Part shown: piece after piece, positions 25,621 through 33,284 of the stretch
How the letters are laid out: each line of letters opens with the position of its first letter
Numbering within the stretch: the stretch's first letter is position 1
DNA from: an uncultured Roseburia sp.
GTDB lineage: Bacteria; Bacillota; Clostridia; Lachnospirales; Lachnospiraceae
DNA: 34,731 bases
Direction of reading: 5' to 3'
Assembly: GCA_945787015.1 (NCBI GenBank)
Contig: CALZGM010000031.1
Location: 1-34,731, forward strand
Notes under the pieces: model-generated
The model's input: the letters and a program-made list of their open reading frames with translations, nothing else
What the model was told of the DNA's origin: nothing
The model's database searches: none
Position numbers and translations under genes: made by a program

Positions 25621-27072
25621 ATGAGTACAGACAGATATGTAAGCCCATTATCAGAACGTTATGCAAGCAAAGAAATGCAGTACATTTTTTCACCGGATAT
25701 GAAGTTTAAGACCTGGAGAAAATTGTGGATTGCCCTTGCGGAAACCGAGATGGAGTTAGGCTTATGTGAGAACGGGAAACCGGTTATCACACAGGAGCAG
25801 ATTGACGAATTAAAGGCACATGCAGAGGATATCAATTATGATGTGGCAAAAGAAAGAGAAAAGCTTGTAAGACATGATGTAATGAGTCACGTATATGCCT
25901 ATGGACAGCAGTGCCCAAAGGCAGCAGGAATCATTCATTTAGGTGCGACATCCTGCTATGTCGGAGATAACACAGATATTATTGTGATGCGTGAAGCATT
26001 AAAACTTGTTCATAAAAAGCTGGTAAATGTGATTGATGAGCTGGCAAAATTTGCCGATACCTATAAAAATCTTCCAACTTTAGCATTTACCCATTTCCAG
26101 CCTGCACAGCCAACGACAGTCGGAAAACGTGCAACACTCTGGATGCAGGAATTTATCATGGATTTAGAGGATTTGGAATATGTGATGGGAAGCTTGAAAC
26201 TGCTTGGCTCTAAGGGTACAACAGGTACACAGGCAAGCTTTTTAGAGCTGTTTAACGGAGACCAGGAGACGATTGATAAAATTGATCCTACGATTGCAAA
26301 AAAAATGGGCTTTGAAGAGTGCTATGCAGTATCCGGACAGACCTATTCCAGAAAAGTAGATACCAGAGTAGCAAATATTCTTGCCGGAATTGCTGCAAGT
26401 TCACATAAGATGTCTAATGACATCCGTTTGTTACAGCATTTAAAGGAAGTGGAAGAACCGTTTGAGAAGAATCAGATTGGCTCCTCCGCAATGGCATATA
26501 AGCGGAATCCAATGCGTTCCGAACGTATTGCCTCTCTTTCCCGTTATGTGATGGTTGATGCTTTGAATCCGGCGATTACCTCTGCTACCCAGTGGTTTGA
26601 GAGAACCTTAGATGACTCAGCAAATAAACGTTTATCCATTCCGGAAGGCTTCCTTGCAATTGACGGTATTTTAGACCTCTGCTTAAATGTAGTAGATGGT
26701 CTGGTAGTTTACGATAAAGTCATTACCAAGCATCTGATGTCAGAGCTTCCATTCATGGCAACCGAAAATATTATGATGGATGCAGTAAAGAATGGCGGTA
26801 ACAGACAGGAACTTCATGAGAAAATCCGTACGCTTTCCATGGAAGCAGGAAAAAATGTCAAGGTGGAAGGAAAAGAAAACAATCTTTTAGAGCTTATTGC
26901 AGCGGATCCGTCCTTTAACCTGACGTTAGAGGAATTACAGGCAGCTATGGACCCGGCAAAATATGTGGGACGTGCACCGCTTCAGGTAGAGAAATTCCTT
27001 GCAAATGTAGTAAAACCGATTTTAGAGGCAAATAAGGATGAACTTGGTGTAAAAGCCGAAATTAATGTATAG
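25621..27072 (+). CDS. purB: Adenylosuccinate lyase
   Basis: This enzyme releases fumarate from SAICAR and from adenylosuccinate, two steps of purine synthesis. At 483 aa it is the longer, ADSL-like type rather than the roughly 430-aa form of Bacillus. Key motifs are RHDVMSHVYA, the HLGATSCYVGDNTD region, THFQPAQPTTVGKR, and the flexible signature loop GSSAMAYKRNPMRSE. ATG 25621 follows CCAGGAGGTTATA. It is the second gene of the purC-purB pair and is followed 15 bp later by an acyltransferase gene with no promoter between. Confidence 0.98.
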   Translation: MSTDRYVSPLSERYASKEMQYIFSPDMKFKTWRKLWIALAETEMELGLCENGKPVITQEQIDELKAHAEDINYDVAKEREKLVRHDVMSHVYAYGQQCPKAAGIIHLGATSCYVGDNTDIIVMREALKLVHKKLVNVIDELAKFADTYKNLPTLAFTHFQPAQPTTVGKRATLWMQEFIMDLEDLEYVMGSLKLLGSKGTTGTQASFLELFNGDQETIDKIDPTIAKKMGFEECYAVSGQTYSRKVDTRVANILAGIAASSHKMSNDIRLLQHLKEVEEPFEKNQIGSSAMAYKRNPMRSERIASLSRYVMVDALNPAITSATQWFERTLDDSANKRLSIPEGFLAIDGILDLCLNVVDGLVVYDKVITKHLMSELPFMATENIMMDAVKNGGNRQELHEKIRTLSMEAGKNVKVEGKENNLLELIAADPSFNLTLEELQAAMDPAKYVGRAPLQVEKFLANVVKPILEANKDELGVKAEINV

Positions 27073-27087
27073 TGAGGGTATGAAGTT

Positions 27088-28368
27088 TTGAAAATAAAGG
27101 TGATTGAAAAAAGCTATCAGAATGTGCTTGCAATGCCTCAGGAAAAACATCAGAAACCGACACATCAAATGGCAGCCTTAAGAGGAATTCTTAAGGCTGC
27201 TTGTTGGTTTCTGTTACAATCATCTCAGTTTAGCTATGAGAAGATTGGAATGGAAAAACTGGGGAAGAAGGAACCCTGTCTGGTTTTGATGAACCATTCC
27301 AGTTTTATTGACCTGGAAATAGCTGCCTATTTGATGGCGGACAGAGAATGGCATATTGTAACAACTTTGGATGGCTTCGTGGGAAAAGCATGGCTGATGC
27401 GGCTGCTTGGCTGTATTTCAACGAAAAAATTTATCAATGACGTGACATTGGTACGTGATATGCATTATACCGTAAAGGATTTAAATGCATCCGTTATCAT
27501 GTATCCGGAAGCCAGTTACAGTTTTGACGGAACCGCAACGCCGCTGCCGGAAAGTCTTGGAAAGTGCCTAAAGCTTTTAAAGGTTCCGGTTGTGATGATT
27601 CGTACAGAGGGTGCCTTTTTACATGACCCCTTGTATAATTGTTTGCAGGTGCGAAAGACAAAGGTCTCTGCAACGATGAAATATTTGTTGTCACCGGAGG
27701 AAATCAAAGAAAAATCTGTCGATGAGCTGAATCAGATTTTGGCAAAGGAGTTTGATTTTGATAACTTTAAAGAACAGCAGGAAAAAGGCATTATCATTGA
27801 CGAGAAGTTTCGGGCAGACGGACTTCACCGTGTCCTGTATAAATGTCCGCATTGCGGGGCGGAAGGTAAAATGCACGGCGAGGGTACCACAATTACCTGC
27901 CATGACTGTGGAAATACATATGAGTTGACGGAGGAAGGCTACTTAAAATCATTAACAGGAGAAACGTTGTATTCCCATGTTCCGGACTGGTACCGATGGG
28001 AGCGCGAATGCGTGAAAAAAGAACTGGAAGAACGCACTTATCGATTGGACATCCCGGTGGACATTTATATGCTGGTGAATACAGAATGTGTATACAAAGT
28101 AGGAGAGGGACGGCTTTTGCATACCGCAGAAGGGTTCCGTCTGACAGGATGTGAAGGGCAGATTGATTACTGTTTAAATCCGCAGGCTTCCTATAGTTTA
28201 TATTCGGATTTCTTCTGGTATGAGATTGGAGATATGATTAGCATCGGAGATGAAAAGATTCAGTATTACTGTTTCCCGAAGAATGGGGAAAATGTTGCGG
28301 CAAAGACAAGGCTGGCAACGGAAGAACTGTATAAGCTGACGAAATGTACCAAATTAAAAACAAGTTGA
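27088..28368 (+). CDS. PlsC-like acyltransferase with internal zinc ribbon
   Basis: This is a probable acyltransferase of 426 aa. Residues about 60-210 form a PlsC-type domain with the catalytic NHSSFID (His70, Asp75) and a MYPEAS motif. After a linker, a zinc ribbon is plain: CPHCG (Cys253, Cys256) and CHDCG (Cys271, Cys274). It leads into about 150 residues that I do not recognise. Ordinary PlsC enzymes are about 240 aa and lack this tail. TTG 27088 is the only workable start, behind GAGGG; an ATG at 27080 meets a stop after three codons. There is at most one weakly hydrophobic segment (around 33-45), so it may be a peripheral membrane protein. It is downstream of purB, probably in the same transcript. 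The acceptor substrate is unknown. Confidence 0.82.
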   Translation: MKIKVIEKSYQNVLAMPQEKHQKPTHQMAALRGILKAACWFLLQSSQFSYEKIGMEKLGKKEPCLVLMNHSSFIDLEIAAYLMADREWHIVTTLDGFVGKAWLMRLLGCISTKKFINDVTLVRDMHYTVKDLNASVIMYPEASYSFDGTATPLPESLGKCLKLLKVPVVMIRTEGAFLHDPLYNCLQVRKTKVSATMKYLLSPEEIKEKSVDELNQILAKEFDFDNFKEQQEKGIIIDEKFRADGLHRVLYKCPHCGAEGKMHGEGTTITCHDCGNTYELTEEGYLKSLTGETLYSHVPDWYRWERECVKKELEERTYRLDIPVDIYMLVNTECVYKVGEGRLLHTAEGFRLTGCEGQIDYCLNPQASYSLYSDFFWYEIGDMISIGDEKIQYYCFPKNGENVAAKTRLATEELYKLTKCTKLKTS

Positions 28369-28393
28369 AATGTAGCACTTCCATTCGTATAAT
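28365..28393 (+). promoter_or_regulatory. pfp promoter
   Basis: TTGAAA (28365-28370), a 17-bp spacer and TATAAT (28388-28393) form a strong promoter. The -35 box overlaps the stop codon of the acyltransferase gene. Confidence 0.82.
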
Positions 28394-28397
28394 GGAG

Positions 28398-28418
28398 TTA
28401 GTAAAAGATTTTTACTAA
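28398..28418 (+). promoter_or_regulatory. Palindrome at the pfp transcription start
   Basis: TTAGTAAAA (28398-28406) and TTTTACTAA (28410-28418) are perfect complements around GAT. The palindrome begins at the predicted transcription start. It could be a repressor operator or a 5' mRNA hairpin that protects the message. Confidence 0.55.
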
Positions 28419-28446
28419 GTGGGTAACACATGGGAGGGAACACATT

Positions 28447-29679
28447 ATGGTAGGAAATGTAATTGTAGGTCAGTCAGGAGGACCGACTTCGGTAATTAAT
28501 TCAAGTTTAGCAGGTGTCTACAAGACAGCGAAGGATTTAGGTGCCCAAAAGGTATATGGTATGCGCCATGGTATTCAGGGCTTTTTAGAGAAGAATATTG
28601 TGGATATGGATGAAAAAATTAAGTCAGATTTAGACTTAGAACTTTTGAAAAGAACGCCATCTGCATTTTTAGGCTCCTGCCGTTTTAAACTGCCGGAAAT
28701 TGACAGCAACCGGGAATTGTATGAACAGATTTTTGCAATTTTAGAGGAGTATGATATTAAGGCGTTTTTCTACATTGGCGGAAATGACTCTATGGATACG
28801 ATTATGAAGTTATCCGACTATGCAATGCTGATTCATAGCCCAATCCGTTTTATGGGTGTACCGAAAACCATTGATAACGATTTGCCGGTAACAGATCATA
28901 CACCGGGATACGGAAGCGCAGCGAAATACATTGCATCTGTAACAAAGGAATTAATTCGTGATGGTTTGGTTTATGATATGAAGCTTGTGACCATTATTGA
29001 AATCATGGGACGTAATGCAGGATGGTTAACGGGGGCTTCGGTTCTTTCAAGATGCGAGGATTGTGAAGGCGTTGACTTAATCTATATGCCGGAGATTCCT
29101 TTTGATATGGAAGCTTTTAAAAAGAAAGTCGGAGAGTTGTTTGAGAAGAAAAAAGGTATCGTAATTGCGGTATCGGAAGGTGTTAAGACGGCTGATGGCA
29201 AGTATGTCTTTGAATTAGCTGACCATACAGAATTTGTGGATGCATTCGGACATAAACAGCTGAGCGGTACAGCGAGATATCTGGCAGATGTCATCGGACA
29301 GGAGTTTGGCTGCAAGACACGTGCGGTTGAGCTGGCGACCCTGCAGAGATGCGCCGGTCATATGACATCCCGTGTAGATATTACAGAGGCTTATCAGGTA
29401 GGCGGTACTGCGGTAAAGGCTGCGTTTGAAGATGACGAGACAGGCAAGATGGTAATCTTAAAGAGAGTATCCAGTGACCCATATATCTGTACGACGGATT
29501 TGTATGATGTACATAAGGTCGCGAACATTGAAAAGAAGGTTCCGCTGGAATGGATTACAGAGGAAGGTACAAACGTAAGTGAGGAGATGGCAAATTATAT
29601 TCGCCCGTTAATTCAGGCAGAACTTTCTCCAATTATGATTACAGGACAACCGAGACATATTGTGATTGACAGAGCGTAA
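28447..29679 (+). CDS. pfp: Phosphofructokinase, pyrophosphate-dependent type
   Basis: This enzyme phosphorylates fructose 6-phosphate, probably with pyrophosphate, which makes the step reversible. The 410-aa chain is longer than ATP-PfkA (about 320). The phosphoryl-donor motif is GGNDS (111-115) with Asp114 where ATP enzymes have GGDGS. The catalytic loop is PKTIDND (139-145) with Lys140 in place of Gly; both changes mark the PPi-dependent class. The substrate motif EIMGRNAGWL is intact. ATG 28447 follows GGGAGGGAA. It has its own promoter and terminator. Donor specificity is inferred from these residues; ATP use is not fully excluded. Confidence 0.93.
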   Translation: MVGNVIVGQSGGPTSVINSSLAGVYKTAKDLGAQKVYGMRHGIQGFLEKNIVDMDEKIKSDLDLELLKRTPSAFLGSCRFKLPEIDSNRELYEQIFAILEEYDIKAFFYIGGNDSMDTIMKLSDYAMLIHSPIRFMGVPKTIDNDLPVTDHTPGYGSAAKYIASVTKELIRDGLVYDMKLVTIIEIMGRNAGWLTGASVLSRCEDCEGVDLIYMPEIPFDMEAFKKKVGELFEKKKGIVIAVSEGVKTADGKYVFELADHTEFVDAFGHKQLSGTARYLADVIGQEFGCKTRAVELATLQRCAGHMTSRVDITEAYQVGGTAVKAAFEDDETGKMVILKRVSSDPYICTTDLYDVHKVANIEKKVPLEWITEEGTNVSEEMANYIRPLIQAELSPIMITGQPRHIVIDRA

Positions 29680-29705
29680 GAACGTTGTGAAATATAGCTA
29701 GAAAG

Positions 29706-29740
29706 AGTCAGGATTTCAAAAGAAGAAATCCTGACTTTTT
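29706..29740 (+). terminator. Intrinsic terminator after pfp
   Basis: AGTCAGGATTTC (29706-29717) pairs perfectly with GAAATCCTGACT (29725-29736) around a 7-nt loop, followed by TTTT. Confidence 0.9.
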
Positions 29741-29762
29741 CAATTTTGAGAGAGAAATACTA

Positions 29763-29791
29763 CTGACAAGAAATGTAAAATATGGTAAAAT
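29763..29791 (+). promoter_or_regulatory. Promoter of the GGDEF gene
   Basis: CTGACA (29763-29768), a 17-bp spacer and TAAAAT (29786-29791) preceded by TGG form an extended -10 promoter about 38 bp before the start codon. Confidence 0.72.
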
Positions 29792-29828
29792 AGGACTAGA
29801 TTATAGCCTTTATATGGAGGTAGAGACT

Positions 29829-32135
29829 ATGGCGGAGAAAACAAGAAAAACAATTGCGATTATAATTGGAAATGCAATATCCTCATATTCCATAGAAATG
29901 ATGGAGGGATTTCAGGCATGTGCAAGAAGAGAAGGCGTTAATTTAGTTTTTTTTACAGGTCCTTATTTATCCAACTACTATAAAGATATTTTAACAGGAA
30001 GTTTTTCCTGGGACTATGAGTATCAGTTTCATACCATATATGATTATGTACACTATTTAAAACCGGATGCGATTATCGTGGCATACGGTCTTTTGTCGAC
30101 CTTTAAATATGTGCCGGATATTGATGAGTTTGTTAAACATTTTGAAGGAATCCCGTGTATGGTTTTGGGAGATAAGGTAAAAGACCCCAATATTCCTTCT
30201 CTGACAGGAGGCACTTATATTGGTATGCGTGCCTGCATTGAACATCTGGTGGATGTTCATGGCTATAAAAAGATTGGATTTGTTGCAGGACCGGAGCGAA
30301 ATTTTGATTCAAACCAGCGTATGAAGGCATATAAGGATGTCCTCACGGAACGAGGGATTCCGGTGGAAGAATCTCTGATTGTGCATGGAAACTATACGGA
30401 AATGGTGGATGAACAAGTGGAGCAGCTGCTTGACAATAATCCGGGTATAGAGGCGATTGCATTTGCAAACGATAACATGGCGAAAGCAGGATATCGTGTG
30501 TGCGCAGCCAGAGATCTGGTAGTGGGACATGACATTGCCTTTACCGGCTATGATGATTCTGATGTGGCTAAAACATTAGAACCACCATTGACAAGTGTGG
30601 CACATAGCAGCTTCGCATTTAGCTATTCCGCAGTACAGATGGCTCTTAAGCTTTGTAATGGAGAAAAACCGGAATCCATGGATTTAGAGCCGCAGTTTCA
30701 AAAACGGGCATCCTGTGGCTGCAAGACAAAAACAGTAAATGCAAAGCTGGGAATGACAGTTGGCGAAATTAAAGAGTTTGTAGAAGAACGTGCGGCAGAG
30801 GTGACAGAAGAATTATTTACATCCTTGTCCTATGAAAAGGAAAAGGAAAAATATCGTGCACTGATGGAACTTTATTTTTCCGACATTGTAGATATGGTAT
30901 TTGTGAATAAAGAAAAAGAGATTTCTTCTGAACTGTTGATTCGGTATTTGAAACGTATGTGTGAAAATCCTTTTATTTCAAAACGTCTGGTTGTGGAATA
31001 TATCCAGCAGGTATTAGATGAACTGGTGATACTGGCAGAGGATAAATGGACACACACGGCCTTGATGAACATTCGTTTTACAATGTTGCAGTATATGCAC
31101 GCAGAAGATATGAGCAGGCTCGAGATGGCAAATATCAGATCGGAAAGAAAAAACTGGTTTATTCCTGTTTTTACGATGGACCTGATGTATAGTTCACTGG
31201 AGATGCAGGAACAGATGAAGAACATCTTAAAGCGTTTACAGGCGATGGATATCAAAAGTGCTTATCTGCTCTTTTTCCCAAAAGAGGTCATACATCATAA
31301 GGACGAAGCTATGCAATACCCGGATATGATTTATCTGACTGCTTATTATGATGAACAAAAAATGGTATGCAACAGTGCAAAGGAACTGATGCCGATAAAA
31401 TGGGGAGAGGGTTTTGCAAATTTATTACCGCAGGACCGTGCACATTCCTATATGGCATTTCCTTTATTTTCAGGGGAAGAACAGTATGGAATGATTCTTT
31501 GCGAGGCAGATCATTCAGAATATATGTTTACATTAATCTGCAGTATGCAGTTAGGTTCGCTACGAAGGGTTATCAACCTGAATATCCGCGAACGTATCAT
31601 GAAACAGGAGCTGGAAGAGAAAAATCGTATTTTAAGTGTGATTTCTGCTTATGATGAGTTGAGCCAACTACTAAACCGGCGTGGTTTTATGGAAAAGGCG
31701 ATGCAGTTAATCAAAAAAAATACCGGCAGAAAAGCTTATCTTATGTTTGCTGACATTGACCACCTGAAAGAAATCAATGACAGCTTTGGTCATGCAGCGG
31801 GAGACTTTGCAATTAAGACAGCAGCAGAATACCTAAGACGTTGTATGCCGGCGGATGCGGTGATTGCCCGAATCGGCGGAGATGAATATGTTGCTTTGAT
31901 GATTGCAGAGGGTGGCGAAGAAGATTGCTGTGAGGTTCTGACAAAACGATTAGAACGTTATGCCATTGACTTTAATAAATCCTGTGAACAGCCGTTTTAT
32001 ATTGAAATGTCTGTAGGCCTATATGAGTTTGTTTGTGAGAGGAACATAGATGTACCGGCAATTTTAAAAAAATCGGATGAAGTTTTGTATGAGCAGAAAA
32101 AGAAACGCCGTGCAACAATAAAAAAGCAGGAATAA
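29829..32135 (+). CDS. LacI-type sensor / GAF-like / GGDEF diguanylate cyclase
   Basis: This is a predicted soluble cyclic-di-GMP synthase of 768 aa. Residues about 5-290 form a LacI/ribose-binding-type sensor (TIAIIIGNAISSYSIEMMEGF, KKIGFVAGPERNFDSNQRM, IEAIAFANDNMAKAGY) but no HTH precedes it. A KRASCGC segment near 290 and a helical region lead to a GAF-like domain (about 430-580, with FPLFSGEEQYGMILCE). A coiled coil follows, then GGDEF (about 605-768), with DIDHLKEINDSFGHAAGD and active-site GGDEY (683-687). The inhibitory RxxD site is lost (PADA at the equivalent place). No signal peptide or membrane segment is seen. ATG 29829 is preferred over 29814 because GGAGG lies correctly before it. 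The ligand is probably a sugar (inference). Confidence 0.9.
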   Translation: MAEKTRKTIAIIIGNAISSYSIEMMEGFQACARREGVNLVFFTGPYLSNYYKDILTGSFSWDYEYQFHTIYDYVHYLKPDAIIVAYGLLSTFKYVPDIDEFVKHFEGIPCMVLGDKVKDPNIPSLTGGTYIGMRACIEHLVDVHGYKKIGFVAGPERNFDSNQRMKAYKDVLTERGIPVEESLIVHGNYTEMVDEQVEQLLDNNPGIEAIAFANDNMAKAGYRVCAARDLVVGHDIAFTGYDDSDVAKTLEPPLTSVAHSSFAFSYSAVQMALKLCNGEKPESMDLEPQFQKRASCGCKTKTVNAKLGMTVGEIKEFVEERAAEVTEELFTSLSYEKEKEKYRALMELYFSDIVDMVFVNKEKEISSELLIRYLKRMCENPFISKRLVVEYIQQVLDELVILAEDKWTHTALMNIRFTMLQYMHAEDMSRLEMANIRSERKNWFIPVFTMDLMYSSLEMQEQMKNILKRLQAMDIKSAYLLFFPKEVIHHKDEAMQYPDMIYLTAYYDEQKMVCNSAKELMPIKWGEGFANLLPQDRAHSYMAFPLFSGEEQYGMILCEADHSEYMFTLICSMQLGSLRRVINLNIRERIMKQELEEKNRILSVISAYDELSQLLNRRGFMEKAMQLIKKNTGRKAYLMFADIDHLKEINDSFGHAAGDFAIKTAAEYLRRCMPADAVIARIGGDEYVALMIAEGGEEDCCEVLTKRLERYAIDFNKSCEQPFYIEMSVGLYEFVCERNIDVPAILKKSDEVLYEQKKKRRATIKKQE

Positions 32136-32137
32136 TG

Positions 32138-33172
32138 CTAGTTACGTTTCCGTCCTATGAGAAATGGGAAGTAGCGGGGAATGACTCTAATAGCGGCAGC
32201 TTCCAACAGAATCATACAAACTGCGGAAATTAGGAAATAACCAATCTGGCCGAGAAACGGCAGCATGGATAATACCAGATTTCCAATTGCGGTGCAGATG
32301 CCTAAGAAGCGGCAGTTCATATGCGTTACCATAATGATGAAAGAATTTTTTCCAATGTTGCTAAGAAGCTTTATTTCAGGAAGCGCAGCACAAAGGCAAA
32401 TCACAGCAAGACTGCCTGTGATTGACGCAGAAAAATAGAGCAGATAATTATTGAAGAGGAGATAGTTTAAATCAACGTATCCGTTTTTAAATGAAAGATA
32501 CAGATTTAGTGCCAGAAACAGCGCTGCCGGAATAAGATTGGTGCAGCGCTGTGTTTTTTTTCCAAAAAAGAAGTGGTGGAGGTAGTAACCAAAAGCTAAA
32601 AAGGTAACAGCCATTCCTGTCCGGACGAAAACGGCAATAAGAAAGGCGCCAAGCAGGCTTAGATAGCTTTCAAAATCCGTGACGTAATGGTAATGATAGG
32701 TGTTGGCAGAAAAAACCGTTAAAAGGCAGATGCCAAACGACAGTAGGGCACTCATAAGGAGTGAAGTATGTTTCCGGACAAAAAGGAACAGAACTTCACC
32801 AAAAAATAATGCCGGAAGAAACCATAATACAGAAATACCATAAAAGGTTACTGTTGAAAGCAAGGCATACGGAAGATACGAGCGAAATTCAGCTGTATCT
32901 AAAAGAGCCGAAAATACCATGCTTAAAACAGAAAAAGTAAAATACGGAATCAGAAGATTTTTTGCTTTTTTTTTGATACAGGCAGACAAATCCTGTTCCG
33001 GAGCATTTGTATGGGATAACAGCATGCCGGATAAAATGAAAAACAAAGGCATATGGAAAGAGAAAATCCAGGTTAAAAGAGCTTCGGACGGAAGACCGAA
33101 ATGCCCGATTACAACCAGAAGAATGCCAATTCCTTTTGCCATATCTATATAAGAAATACGTTTGTTTGCCAT
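32138..33172 (-). CDS. Membrane acyltransferase, acyltransferase 3 family
   Basis: This is an integral membrane O-acyltransferase of 344 aa with about ten hydrophobic segments. The N-terminus KRISYIDMAKGIGILLVVIGH carries the family His24, and SFHMPLFFILSGML follows, as in OatA/WecH-type proteins that acetylate cell-wall or surface glycans. It has no extracellular SGNH domain, unlike full OatA. ATG 33172 has AAGGAGA at good spacing on the minus strand. Its stop is 2 bp from the stop of the convergent GGDEF gene, with no terminator between. The acceptor is unknown. Confidence 0.88.
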   Translation of the reverse strand: MANKRISYIDMAKGIGILLVVIGHFGLPSEALLTWIFSFHMPLFFILSGMLLSHTNAPEQDLSACIKKKAKNLLIPYFTFSVLSMVFSALLDTAEFRSYLPYALLSTVTFYGISVLWFLPALFFGEVLFLFVRKHTSLLMSALLSFGICLLTVFSANTYHYHYVTDFESYLSLLGAFLIAVFVRTGMAVTFLAFGYYLHHFFFGKKTQRCTNLIPAALFLALNLYLSFKNGYVDLNYLLFNNYLLYFSASITGSLAVICLCAALPEIKLLSNIGKNSFIIMVTHMNCRFLGICTAIGNLVLSMLPFLGQIGYFLISAVCMILLEAAAIRVIPRYFPFLIGRKRN

Positions 33173-33203
33173 GTATGAGATCTCCTTTTATGCGTATAGC
33201 TGT

Positions 33204-33209
33204 ATTATA
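33204..33209 (-). promoter_or_regulatory. Candidate -10 box of the membrane acyltransferase
   Basis: On the minus strand TATAAT lies 32 bp before the start codon. A matching -35 would fall on the -35 box of the divergent flavoprotein promoter and is poor (TGTCAA). Confidence 0.4.
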
Positions 33210-33226
33210 CTACACATTGGTTCTTT

Positions 33227-33255
33227 TTGACAGGAGAAAAAGCCTGTGCTAGAAT
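33227..33255 (+). promoter_or_regulatory. Flavodiiron protein promoter
   Basis: TTGACA (33227-33232), a 17-bp spacer and TAGAAT (33250-33255) preceded by TGC make a near-consensus extended promoter, 29 bp before the start codon. Confidence 0.8.
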
Positions 33256-33284
33256 AAAAAACAAAAAGTCAGGAGGATAAAAGG

